DNA of 27,577 nt, taken from positions 1 through 27,577 of the forward strand of contig JAUSHE010000026.1 of assembly GCA_030648435.1 (NCBI GenBank). Reading direction: 5' to 3'. Under the pieces are notes generated by a model, which was not told the origin of the DNA, ran no database searches, and saw only the letters and a program-made list of their open reading frames with translations. The translations under genes were made by a program, and so were the position numbers. How positions within the stretch are numbered: the first letter of the stretch is position 1; every line of letters starts with the position of its first letter. This DNA comes from Candidatus Daviesbacteria bacterium. GTDB taxonomy: Bacteria > Patescibacteria > Microgenomatia > Daviesbacterales > UBA10151. This document shows positions 15,313 to 23,142 of the stretch, piece after piece.

Positions 15313-17976
15313 TTAATTGGGATAATGGCAACGTTTGTATTTACGGCCGCTGCCGCACCAGCAAGGATCATTTCTGCCAAGTTTACCGTGAGTCTTATTT
15401 AGCTGCCCACCTGAACCGTAAACTTGCTCAGATATTACTCCATCCCGCTCAATAGTAACTTTTGTAGTGCCTTCTATCTCTTTTCTTTCTGTTTCTACAC
15501 CAACTTCAATCTCTGCATGCTTTTCTTCCATTACAGAAGGCCTCTGGACTACCGGTGCCTGATTCTGCACTGCAACCTTATATATTCTGTGAGTTATTTC
15601 ATAATCTATCTCTACCATTAATTTTTCAAATAAATCAAACCCTTCTCTTTTATATTCAATTAAGGGGTCTCTTTGGGCATATCCCCGAAGACCAATACCG
15701 GAGCGCAGATCATCCATCGTATCCAGATGCTCAATCCATAAAGTATCAATGGTATTTAAATAAACAAAAACTTCCATTTGTCTGGCTACCTCGCTACCTA
15801 CCTGTTTTTCCCTTTCTTCATAAAAATTCCCTGAAAGTCCGGTTAAAAACTCTATTATCTGATCTGAATTTGCATGTGAGGCAATTTGTTTTTCTATACC
15901 GTCTCTGCTATTTTGATCTAATGGAATAATACTGCTGAATTCTTCTGTAATTTTTTTTACATCTGTACTTTCTTCTGTATAAATAGTTACAACACTTCTA
16001 ATCTCATTTGCAATCTTTTCCAGAATCTCCTCTTTTAAAGAAATGTCTTTGTTAGCCGCTGTTTCCAAAACTTTTTTGCGGATTTCATAAATAATTCTTC
16101 TTTGTTGATTCATGACATCGTCATATTCGACGGTATGTTTTCTGATATCAAAATTGTGTCCTTCAACCTTCTTTTGGGCTCCTTCTATGGCTTTAGAAAT
16201 TAAACCGTGTTCAATAGGCACATCCTCCGGCATTTTTAAGAAATTCATTACTTTGGATACCTGTTCTCCTCCAAAAATTCTCATCAGATCATCCTCCAGG
16301 GATGCAAAAAATCTGGTTTCCCCCGGATCACCTTGTCTACCGGAACGACCCCGCAGTTGGTTATCAATCCGTCTTGATTCATGCCTTTCAGTTCCAATCA
16401 CATATAATCCTCCCAGATCCACTGTCCCTTTACCCAAAACGATGTCCACTCCTCTTCCTGCCATGTTGGTTGCAACTGTCACCGCTCCCTTTTCTCCGGC
16501 ATGAGATATAATCTCGGCTTCTTTTTCATGATTTTTAGCATTTAAAAGCGCATGGGAAATTTCTTTTCTTTTCAAGAGTTCTGAAAGAAATTCGTTTTTA
16601 TCTATTGCTGTAGTACCTACTAAAACCGGCTGACCTTTTTTGTGAAGCTCCTCTACCATATTGGCGACAGCAGTATATTTGGCGCTTTGTGTTTTATAAA
16701 TCGTATCCGCATGATCGTCTCTGACCATCGGATTATTAGTTGGAATAATTATCACTTCTAATTTGTAAATTTTATTAAACTCCTCAGCCTCAGTTGCTGC
16801 AGTTCCGGTCATGCCGGCCAGCTTTTGATACATCCGGAAGTAGTTTTGAAAAGAAATTGTTGCCAGAGTTTGGGATTCCTGTTGGATCGGCACATTTTCC
16901 TTAGCCTCAATTGCCTGATGCAGACCTTCTGAATATCTTCTTCCCAACATTAACCTGCCGGTAAACTCATCAACAATTATTACCTCACCTTCTTTTACCA
17001 CATAATCTTTGTCCTTTTGAAACAAAGTCTTTGCTTTAAGCGCTTCTTCTAAATGATGCAGGGTTGAAAAATCTTTTTCATAAAGATTGTCTACCCCCAG
17101 CATTTTTTCGATTTTTAATGTTCCATGTTCAGTAAGGTGCGCTGTTTTTAATTTCTCATCAACAGCATAATCTGAAGGTAACAGGGAATTTATAATTTTG
17201 GAAAACTCATAATATTTTTCTGTGGCTTCGGCAGCCGGCTGAGAAATAATTAATGGAGTCCTTGCCTCATCAATTAAAATTGAATCTACCTCATCAACTA
17301 CGGCAAAAAAATGCCCCCTTTGGGACTGATCTGCCAGCGAGAAAACCATATTATCCCGAAGGTAATCAAATCCGAACTCATTATTTGTTCCGTAAGTGAT
17401 ATCAGCCTGATATGCTTCCCTCCGCGTTACCGGACGCAGGCGCAAAAGTCGTTTATCTTCATGTTCAGGATTTTTATATTTAGGATCAAAAATAAAAGCT
17501 GCGTCGTGAACAATAGTTGCACACGTTGCGCCTAATGCATCAAAAACGGGACCCATCCAACCGCAGTCACGCTGGGCGAGATAGTCATTAACCGTCACCA
17601 GATGAACACCTTTGCCTGCAATTGCATTTAGAAATAGCGCCGGAGTAGCGGAAAGTGTTTTTCCTTCTCCCGTTTTTTGTTCAGCAATTTTACCCTGATG
17701 CAAGCTAATAGCTGCCAACATCTGCACATCGAAATGACGCTGTTTGATTGTGCGCTTAGCTGCCTCACGGACTCCTGCAAAAACCTCAGGCAAAAGTTCA
17801 TCTAAACTTTTCCCCCGCTCGTGTTCAAGCTTAAATTTTGACAAACTGCCTTTTAATTCTTTATCGGATAATTTTGAAAACTTTTTTTCAAAACCCAAAA
17901 TAGCATCAACAAGCGGTTTAAACTTGTTAATTTCCCGCTCGTTTGAATCAAGAAGTTTTCCCAAAAAACCTAGCAT
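15313..17976 (-). CDS. secA: Preprotein translocase ATPase SecA
   Basis: An 887-residue SecA, near the usual length. It has the Walker A region AEQKTGEGKT (98-107), HLVTVNDYLAQRD (125-137), TYGTNNEFGFDYLRDNM (194-210), the DEAD-box-like DEVDSILIDEART (228-240), AGMTGTAATEAEEF, ATNMAGRGVDI and QLRGRSGRQGDPG. The zinc-binding tail NDPCWCGSGRKYKRCH is at 869-884 with C872, C874, C883 and H884. SecA drives unfolded proteins through SecYEG. About 15 extra residues rich in charge (near 163-185) sit before the TYGTNNE motif. It heads an apparent operon with two membrane genes downstream (12-base gap). A TATAAT on the minus strand (17996-17991) lies 14 bases before the ATG. Confidence 0.98.
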   Translation of the reverse strand: MLGFLGKLLDSNEREINKFKPLVDAILGFEKKFSKLSDKELKGSLSKFKLEHERGKSLDELLPEVFAGVREAAKRTIKQRHFDVQMLAAISLHQGKIAEQKTGEGKTLSATPALFLNAIAGKGVHLVTVNDYLAQRDCGWMGPVFDALGATCATIVHDAAFIFDPKYKNPEHEDKRLLRLRPVTRREAYQADITYGTNNEFGFDYLRDNMVFSLADQSQRGHFFAVVDEVDSILIDEARTPLIISQPAAEATEKYYEFSKIINSLLPSDYAVDEKLKTAHLTEHGTLKIEKMLGVDNLYEKDFSTLHHLEEALKAKTLFQKDKDYVVKEGEVIIVDEFTGRLMLGRRYSEGLHQAIEAKENVPIQQESQTLATISFQNYFRMYQKLAGMTGTAATEAEEFNKIYKLEVIIIPTNNPMVRDDHADTIYKTQSAKYTAVANMVEELHKKGQPVLVGTTAIDKNEFLSELLKRKEISHALLNAKNHEKEAEIISHAGEKGAVTVATNMAGRGVDIVLGKGTVDLGGLYVIGTERHESRRIDNQLRGRSGRQGDPGETRFFASLEDDLMRIFGGEQVSKVMNFLKMPEDVPIEHGLISKAIEGAQKKVEGHNFDIRKHTVEYDDVMNQQRRIIYEIRKKVLETAANKDISLKEEILEKIANEIRSVVTIYTEESTDVKKITEEFSSIIPLDQNSRDGIEKQIASHANSDQIIEFLTGLSGNFYEEREKQVGSEVARQMEVFVYLNTIDTLWIEHLDTMDDLRSGIGLRGYAQRDPLIEYKREGFDLFEKLMVEIDYEITHRIYKVAVQNQAPVVQRPSVMEEKHAEIEVGVETERKEIEGTTKVTIERDGVISEQVYGSGGQLNKTHGKLGRNDPCWCGSGRKYKRCHYPN

Positions 17977-17990
17977 AGTTTGTATTGTAT

Positions 17991-17996
17991 ATTATA
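17991..17996 (-). promoter_or_regulatory. -10 box of secA
   Basis: TATAAT on the minus strand, 14 bases before the secA ATG, predicts a leader of about 7-8 bases. The -35 is poor. The site lies next to the plus-strand TTGACA at 18005-18010, so the two divergent promoters overlap. Confidence 0.42.
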
Positions 17997-18004
17997 GTTC
18001 ATCA

Positions 18005-18033
18005 TTGACAATTAGTCATGTGTTTAATACACT
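18005..18033 (+). promoter_or_regulatory. Predicted sigma70-type promoter of the proline-rich protein gene
   Basis: A consensus TTGACA (18005-18010), a 17-base spacer and TACACT (18028-18033). The start site would be about 18040, giving a leader of roughly 15 bases before the ATG at 18056. This is the best -35 match in the window and supports the start chosen for the gene. Confidence 0.6.
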
Positions 18034-18055
18034 AAAAACATCTAAAACTGCCCAA

Positions 18056-18865
18056 ATGGATAATCAAAATAGCTCAAATCCTACACCACCCCCGCCACCA
18101 GATCCCTGGGCATCGCCCACGCAGCCAGATCCTGTAAATCCAATACAAAATTCTCCGTGGAGTCCTCCGTCGCCACCAATTCAACCGGCGCCTGATGTCT
18201 CATCGCCTTGGTCTGTTCCACAGCCGGCGGTACCTGAACCGGTTTTTCCAGAACCTATCCCAACCCCAACTCCAACTCCAACTCCAACTCCAACTTTTAC
18301 ACCTCCTTCTTCTGTTCCTTATCCTCAATCTACAGCTCCTGAAGCACACACATCGAATTTGGATAATCCATGGGGCGCACCCACACAACCTCCTGCTATT
18401 GATAGTTCTCCGGCAGCTCCTACAGAACCAAGCTGGATGAATACTGCGCCAACTGAATCTGCACCTACTGATTTATCTCATTTGATAGGCAATAATTCAC
18501 CGGCAGAAATTACGGTTCCTCCGCCGGAAGTAGTTCCTTCCGTAATTACAGCAGGTTCTGAAACCGGAAGTACCGTACCTGAAGCTCATAAAAGTATTCC
18601 AAAATGGGTTATTGGCTTAGGTGTTGGGTTATTAATTGTAGTTATCGGAGCTTCGGCCTACTTTATACTGGGTATCGGTCAACCTAAAACATCTACCAGT
18701 ATACCCGCAACAACGGTTCCAAAAACTACAGAAGTTAAGCCACCTTTACCAATTGCCCAGCCAACACCACAGCCGACAGCCACCGGCTCTGCTAACTTTG
18801 GAGCGCTGGAAAGCGGGGGAACCCGGCAAGCAACCAGGGCTGGAGATTTAATACCTCAAAGGTAA
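18056..18865 (+). CDS. Proline-rich single-pass membrane protein, unknown function
   Basis: A 269-residue protein with a long low-complexity N-terminal part rich in Pro, Ser, Thr and Trp (for example PWASPTQPDP, SPWSPPSPP, PWGAPTQPP). It includes an uninterrupted P-T run at residues 69-80. One transmembrane helix spans about 184-206 (WVIGLGVGLLIVVIGASAYF), preceded by HKSIPK, so the Pro-rich part is probably cytoplasmic and the Thr/Pro-rich C-terminal 60 residues outside. There is no signal peptide or known domain. Repeated short PW motifs could be binding sites for a partner. The frame is open back to 17744, but that stretch is antisense to secA; the ATG at 18056 follows a strong promoter. 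It diverges from secA and converges on serS with a 13-base gap. Confidence 0.8.
   Translation: MDNQNSSNPTPPPPPDPWASPTQPDPVNPIQNSPWSPPSPPIQPAPDVSSPWSVPQPAVPEPVFPEPIPTPTPTPTPTPTFTPPSSVPYPQSTAPEAHTSNLDNPWGAPTQPPAIDSSPAAPTEPSWMNTAPTESAPTDLSHLIGNNSPAEITVPPPEVVPSVITAGSETGSTVPEAHKSIPKWVIGLGVGLLIVVIGASAYFILGIGQPKTSTSIPATTVPKTTEVKPPLPIAQPTPQPTATGSANFGALESGGTRQATRAGDLIPQR
18261..18295 (+). repeat. Short tandem repeat AACTCC encoding Thr-Pro
   Basis: About five and a half copies of a 6-base unit (CCAACT/AACTCC; the first copy reads AACCCC) inside the proline-rich protein gene, encoding the P-T run at residues 69-80. Copy number of such an in-frame hexamer can vary by slippage without breaking the frame. 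Confidence 0.85.
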
Positions 18866-18878
18866 CAGGGAAGATAAA

Positions 18879-20111
18879 TTATTTAGATCTTATTTCGGAA
18901 AAGCCGGTGTATTTTTGCAAGACTTCAGGGATTTTGACAGACCCATCTTCAGTTTGGAAGTTTTCCAACAGAGCAATTATAATTCTGGGAGAGGCAATAG
19001 CAGTATTATTCAGAGCATGACAGAATTTTACTTGTCCGTCCTTGTCTTTGTATTTTATTTTTAATCTTCTGGTTTGAAAATCCAAACAGATCGAATTGGA
19101 ATGAGTTTCACCGTAACTGCCTCTTCCCGGCATCCAGGTTTCTATATCATAAGTCATTGCCGCTTTTTTACCCATATCCTCCGATGACAAACAAACCACT
19201 TGATAGGGAAGTCCCAATCCTCTCAAAATATCCTCACTGTTATCCTGCAAATCTTCAAAAAACCCTAATGATTCCTGCTCGTCCGCCTCGGACAAAATAA
19301 CCTGTTCTACTTTGTAGAACTCATGCACCCTGAAAAGCCCCTTGGTATCTTTGCCGTAAGAACCTATTTCTGTCCTGAAACAAGCTGACATTCCCACATA
19401 CTTTTTTGGTAAATCCTTCAACTCAAATGTCTCATCTGCATGCATGGCCATCAAAGGAATCTCCGAAGTGCCAACCAAATAATCCTCCTCCCCCACCTTG
19501 TAAATATCTTCCTCACCCCAGGGGAACTGCCCGCTTCCTATCAGGGCAAATCTTCTATTTATAATCGGTGGCACTACCGGCGCAAATCCTTTTTGTACCA
19601 AATGATCCAGAGCAAAATTTAAAACCGCCCACTGCAGTTTGGCTCCTTCATTTTTCAAAAAATACCCTCTAAAGCCCCCAACTTTCACTCCCCTTTCAAA
19701 ATCAATAATATTTAAAAGCTTTCCCAATTCTATGTGATCTTTTACTTTAAAAGAAAATTTGGGCAACTCCCCTTCTTTTCTGATAATTTTGTTTTTAGTT
19801 GCATCCCCAATCGGCACATCCGGCATTAAAATATTTGGCACCAAAAGCATTAAATCATTATATTTTTTCTTTGCTTCTGATAACTGCTTTTCTAAATTTT
19901 TTAGTTCTAACTTTATCCTTACCCCTTCCCCCTTATCCCTAGTTCTGGCAGCTTCATTTCTTTTGGCGCGCAAGTCATCAACTTTAGTAATCAATTCTTT
20001 TCTTTCACTATCCAGTGAAAGTAACTTATCCAAATCCACACCGGATTTCCTGGCTTCAACAGCTTTTTTTACTTGATCAATATTTTCTCTAATAAAATTT
20101 ATGTCCAACAT
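18879..20111 (-). CDS. serS: Seryl-tRNA synthetase
   Basis: A 410-residue class II synthetase that charges tRNA-Ser with serine. An N-terminal helical arm (about residues 30-95, rich in Lys/Glu/Leu) is the tRNA-binding coiled coil. The serine-site TSEIPL is at 215-220, motif 2 is FRTEIGSYG through RVHEFYKVE (245-269), and motif 3 is NTAIASPRIIIALLENFQ (369-386). The length is slightly short of the usual 420-430. It is the last gene of an apparent lysS-HD-serS operon: its ATG begins two bases beyond the stop of the HD gene (TAA-A-ATG), so translation is probably coupled. Confidence 0.97.
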   Translation of the reverse strand: MLDINFIRENIDQVKKAVEARKSGVDLDKLLSLDSERKELITKVDDLRAKRNEAARTRDKGEGVRIKLELKNLEKQLSEAKKKYNDLMLLVPNILMPDVPIGDATKNKIIRKEGELPKFSFKVKDHIELGKLLNIIDFERGVKVGGFRGYFLKNEGAKLQWAVLNFALDHLVQKGFAPVVPPIINRRFALIGSGQFPWGEEDIYKVGEEDYLVGTSEIPLMAMHADETFELKDLPKKYVGMSACFRTEIGSYGKDTKGLFRVHEFYKVEQVILSEADEQESLGFFEDLQDNSEDILRGLGLPYQVVCLSSEDMGKKAAMTYDIETWMPGRGSYGETHSNSICLDFQTRRLKIKYKDKDGQVKFCHALNNTAIASPRIIIALLENFQTEDGSVKIPEVLQKYTGFSEIRSK

Positions 20112-20112
20112 T

Positions 20113-20703
20113 TTAGTGCTTCTGCCAGTCCCTACCCGGCTCTACTTCTCCGCTTAAGATTAAATCAACAGCTTTTTTATGCCAGGGAAACTTAGTTATA
20201 TGATACACCTCTTTAAAATATTTTAACGCATCCTTTGCTCCAGGTACACCTTTGGCTTGAGCTAAAGCATCTAAATTATCTGCCGCCTTTACTACTCTCG
20301 CCTCCAAAGACTTCCTCTCATTATATTCTTCCACCAATTCTATGATCTCTTCTTTTGAATCCAACTCGTTTACTAATGCTTTTACCCCTTCTTCTTCAAT
20401 ATTTTTAAAAACTCCTCCTGCCATATTTTTAACAAATGTCCCGACATCTCCGACTATCGTTTCACCAACATCATGGAATAAAGCCATCTTTAAAACTTTA
20501 TCCGGATCAATTTTTTCTCCTTCTTTTTGTAACTCCTTAGCTAAAAAGTAAGCCAGCAAACATGTTGAAAAACTATGCGCTGCAACAGAGTCTGCTTCAT
20601 TTCTTTTAAACCCCATGGCAATAAATCCCTGTCTTGGCAGTTCCTTAGCCCACTGCAAAGTCAAAAAAACCTTCAAAATTTTCTTTAAATCAACTATATT
20701 CAT
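20113..20703 (-). CDS. HD-domain phosphohydrolase, YfbR/HDDC2-like
   Basis: A 196-residue HD-domain protein. The metal-binding pattern H...HD...D is visible: H43 in AAHSFSTCL, H77-D78 in ALFHDVGETIVGD with E81 and D86 after it, and D142 in KAADNLDALAQA. This order and length match YfbR/HDDC2 proteins, which are 5'-deoxynucleotidases acting on deoxynucleoside monophosphates; the precise substrate is unproven. Its ATG overlaps the lysS TGA (ATGA), and the serS ATG follows its stop by one base, so it sits inside a synthetase operon. This may be simple packing or may link nucleotide clean-up with translation. Confidence 0.85.
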   Translation of the reverse strand: MNIVDLKKILKVFLTLQWAKELPRQGFIAMGFKRNEADSVAAHSFSTCLLAYFLAKELQKEGEKIDPDKVLKMALFHDVGETIVGDVGTFVKNMAGGVFKNIEEEGVKALVNELDSKEEIIELVEEYNERKSLEARVVKAADNLDALAQAKGVPGAKDALKYFKEVYHITKFPWHKKAVDLILSGEVEPGRDWQKH

Positions 20704-22190
20704 TCAATAACTTCTTTCAATCTTTTTGTAATTTCTTCTTTCGGATACGATAACAAAAACCAAGCAGCTTTTGGACCAAATTCTTTACCGATTAAAGAAA
20801 TGTAAACGGCTGAAAAAGCTTTTTTAGCATCAATTTTCAGTTCTTTTGTTAAATTGTATAAAGCCAGTTGCAAATCTTCGGGATCATTATTTTTTTCAAT
20901 TAAATCAATGGATTTTTTTAAAAACTGCTTTTGATCTTCTGTTAGCTCTTTTACTTTTTCAGGTAAAACTTCAGAGAGTTGAATTTTAAATTCATCAGGA
21001 GCATATTTTTCCAACCAAATTTTTGCATATTTTATTCTTTCATTAATAATATTTATTTCTACTTCCGTTAATTCTCCACCTTTTATTTCTTCATATTTTT
21101 TCAAAACATCAACATTCGGCATTTGAACATAATTTACAATATCCCTAAATCTTGGCAAAAAAGTTTTTTCTTTATAGCATCTGTCGTATTCGTCAAAAAG
21201 ATCCGGAATTGCCATAGTTCCAATTGGATCAAATTCTACAGCTTGCCTATAATCTGTTCTGGAAAATAAAAACCTAGCCAGCTCCGGTGGCAAAAGCTGT
21301 TTAAAATCCCGGGCCTTAAGACCTAAGCCTTTTGATGAAGCCATCTTTTTGCCGCCAATTAAGAAAAACTCATAAGGCAAATCGTACGGCTCATCAATAT
21401 GGAAAACTTCTTTGCAAAGCTCCCTCGCTATATCCCTTGATCCGCCGGCTGATGAGTGATCTTTACCGGCTCCTTCAACAGTTACACCAATTACCATCCA
21501 GTGTGCCGGCCAGTCAACTTTCCATGGTAATTTTCCATTCCCCCCAAAAGGAGAAATCCTTCCCTCAAATCCACAGCCCTCTGCCCATTTGACTAAACTT
21601 TCCTCACAAGTATAGGCAACTGTTTCCCCGTCCCAATCGTGCACTCTGGTTGTTCCTATTCTTCCGCAATTTTCACAAATCACCTGAAGCGGCAGCCAAC
21701 CTGCTTCTTTCTTTTTACTTCCGCTGACTTTTTGGTAGATATCCTGAATTTTGTCTGCATTATCCAGAGCGATCTTGATAGCTTCGTCAAATTTACCTTC
21801 ATGATATAAATCCCAGGAAGAATAATATCGAGGTTTTACCTCTAAACTTGCTAACACTTTTTTAAAATCATCGGCAAAATAATCCCCAAAAGAAGCAAAA
21901 TCTTCTTTGGGAGAAGGTGCTTTTTTTAGAGGAAAACCCAAATATTTTGAAAAATCTTTTTGCAAATCTTCCGGTAATCCGTCAATCGGATCAAAATCAT
22001 TAATCACAAAAGTAAATCTGGCATCACTGCCTGCGCGCTTAAGTGCTTTATAGATTAAATCATGAACAAGGGGTCCGCGGAGATTGCCAATATGAGCATA
22101 ACCTGAGGGTGTAAACATGTCATCTACCCAATAAGGCTTAAATTTTCCTGAATCAATAATTTCTTTCGCTACCCTATCAGCCCAATACAT
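20700..22190 (-). CDS. lysS: Class I lysyl-tRNA synthetase (archaeal type)
   Basis: A 496-residue class I synthetase with the HIGH-like motif TPSGYAHIGNLRG (27-39; HIGN at 33-36) and the KMSKS-like loop KKMASSKG (281-288). A Cys-rich zinc site in the connective region (C172, C175, C195, C206) and PAHWMVIGVTVEGAGKDHS are typical of LysRS-I, the form found in most archaea and some bacteria in place of the class II enzyme. The C-terminal 150 residues are helical and fit the anticodon-binding domain. It heads the lysS-HD-serS operon. On the minus strand TATACT (22202-22197) ends 6 bases before the ATG, so the mRNA may be leaderless. Confidence 0.95.
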   Translation of the reverse strand: MYWADRVAKEIIDSGKFKPYWVDDMFTPSGYAHIGNLRGPLVHDLIYKALKRAGSDARFTFVINDFDPIDGLPEDLQKDFSKYLGFPLKKAPSPKEDFASFGDYFADDFKKVLASLEVKPRYYSSWDLYHEGKFDEAIKIALDNADKIQDIYQKVSGSKKKEAGWLPLQVICENCGRIGTTRVHDWDGETVAYTCEESLVKWAEGCGFEGRISPFGGNGKLPWKVDWPAHWMVIGVTVEGAGKDHSSAGGSRDIARELCKEVFHIDEPYDLPYEFFLIGGKKMASSKGLGLKARDFKQLLPPELARFLFSRTDYRQAVEFDPIGTMAIPDLFDEYDRCYKEKTFLPRFRDIVNYVQMPNVDVLKKYEEIKGGELTEVEINIINERIKYAKIWLEKYAPDEFKIQLSEVLPEKVKELTEDQKQFLKKSIDLIEKNNDPEDLQLALYNLTKELKIDAKKAFSAVYISLIGKEFGPKAAWFLLSYPKEEITKRLKEVIE

Positions 22191-22196
22191 GGCTCA

Positions 22197-22202
22197 AGTA
22201 TA
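22197..22202 (-). promoter_or_regulatory. -10 box of the lysS operon
   Basis: TATACT on the minus strand, 6 bases before the lysS ATG, would place the start of transcription at the start codon itself. The -35 region (TTTTAA) is weak. Confidence 0.45.
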
Positions 22203-22243
22203 GCTGAAGCTGAAAGTTTTTAAAAGGAGAAGAGTTAAGCTGC

Positions 22244-23104
22244 TTAAGCCAGATGATCTAAAGGTGACTCGCCTGGTTGCTTAACTTCAGCAGTCATATA
22301 TACCACATCTCCCTTTTCCCGATTCATACCTAGTTGATGAACCATTATTTGATGAATATCATAAGGCAAACGCTGATCTGGACTGGGTCGATAAGTCTCA
22401 TTCATACCTAATTCACGTAGTTCGCCCTCACTAACTCCGGTACGAGTACTGATACTCTCTGAAGACATATAAACTCTACTGTGAACTCCTAGCATAATGT
22501 GCTGTTGAGTCGAATCCTGAAGATAATAGTTAACAGTTGGTTTCTCTTGATCATCAGCAGGCTTTTTAATAGGCCAAGTTTCTCCCACCATCGGCAATTT
22601 CCATAATGAAGCTACTGAGTGAGGATTCATCGTCATAAATGCAACCCAACGAAGTGACCGATGCGATCTCCAAAGCTCTTCCTGATGTAATCGTATTGCT
22701 TCTTCCAAAACATGGGTCCCTAAGCCTTGTCTCTCATGTTCAGACAGGAACCCCCTCGAAGAATACAGTACTGGTACTGGTTCTCTATCAATATGTCCAT
22801 TAATAAGCAGTCTAGGAAATATACCGAATCCTACCGGCTTTCCTTGATGTTCAGCCAACATTAAAGTTGTTCGAGGATAACTTAGGCTTTTTCTTACTCT
22901 TGCCCGAGACAAATCTCGATTTCTCTCCGGGTAAACACCCAGATACACTTCCGTTACAGCCTCTATCAAATCAGCAGATTCAGGCATTTCTATAAAACCG
23001 CTTTTGTTGCTACGATCACTGCGACACACGATGATAGTGTATCTCTGATCCTTACCCGCAAACATATAACTCCGATTATCTTTACATTCCGTCGTTGAAA
23101 CCAT
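22244..23104 (-). CDS. GNAT-family N-acetyltransferase
   Basis: A 286-residue protein with one recognisable GNAT fold in its first half. MLAEHQGKPVGFGIFPRLL (82-100) is the beta-strand pair, and RGFLSEHERQGLGTHVLEEA (117-136) is the acetyl-CoA-binding motif A (RQGLGT at 125-130). The last 120 residues are not recognised and contain an IHQIMVHQLG stretch; they might select the substrate, which is unknown. Hand counting of bases 22261-22500 gives about 42% G+C, above the surrounding genes, and codon use looks different, which suggests recent acquisition. It has its own promoter and stands alone between the lysS operon and the metalloprotein gene. Confidence 0.82.
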   Translation of the reverse strand: MVSTTECKDNRSYMFAGKDQRYTIIVCRSDRSNKSGFIEMPESADLIEAVTEVYLGVYPERNRDLSRARVRKSLSYPRTTLMLAEHQGKPVGFGIFPRLLINGHIDREPVPVLYSSRGFLSEHERQGLGTHVLEEAIRLHQEELWRSHRSLRWVAFMTMNPHSVASLWKLPMVGETWPIKKPADDQEKPTVNYYLQDSTQQHIMLGVHSRVYMSSESISTRTGVSEGELRELGMNETYRPSPDQRLPYDIHQIMVHQLGMNREKGDVVYMTAEVKQPGESPLDHLA

Positions 23105-23112
23105 AAAGCAGA

Positions 23113-23141
23113 ATTATACTCTTTTTGGAAAAATTCCGCAA
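23113..23141 (-). promoter_or_regulatory. Predicted sigma70-type promoter of the GNAT gene
   Basis: On the minus strand TTGCGG (23141-23136), a 17-base spacer and TATAAT (23118-23113), ending 8 bases before the ATG at 23104. The leader would be one or two bases. The -35 box starts just after the stop codon of the upstream metalloprotein gene. Confidence 0.58.
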
Positions 23142-23142
23142 T

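Noticed and set aside
16112..16511. Open frames on the plus strand inside secA
   Set aside because: They are shadows of the strongly conserved secA frame and carry no family motif or promoter.
17744..18055. N-terminal extension of the proline-rich protein by 104 codons
   Set aside because: It is antisense to the start of secA, has no domain, and the promoter at 18005-18033 lies inside it; the ATG at 18056 fits better.
18200..18440. Overlapping frames in the Pro-rich gene (poly-QL or poly-WS)
   Set aside because: Both arise from the same hexamer repeat read out of frame or on the other strand.
22235..22247. Perfect palindrome TTAAGC-T-GCTTAA across the GNAT stop codon
   Set aside because: Only 6 base pairs with a one-base loop, no T run after it; it could arise by chance and cannot fold as a terminator hairpin.
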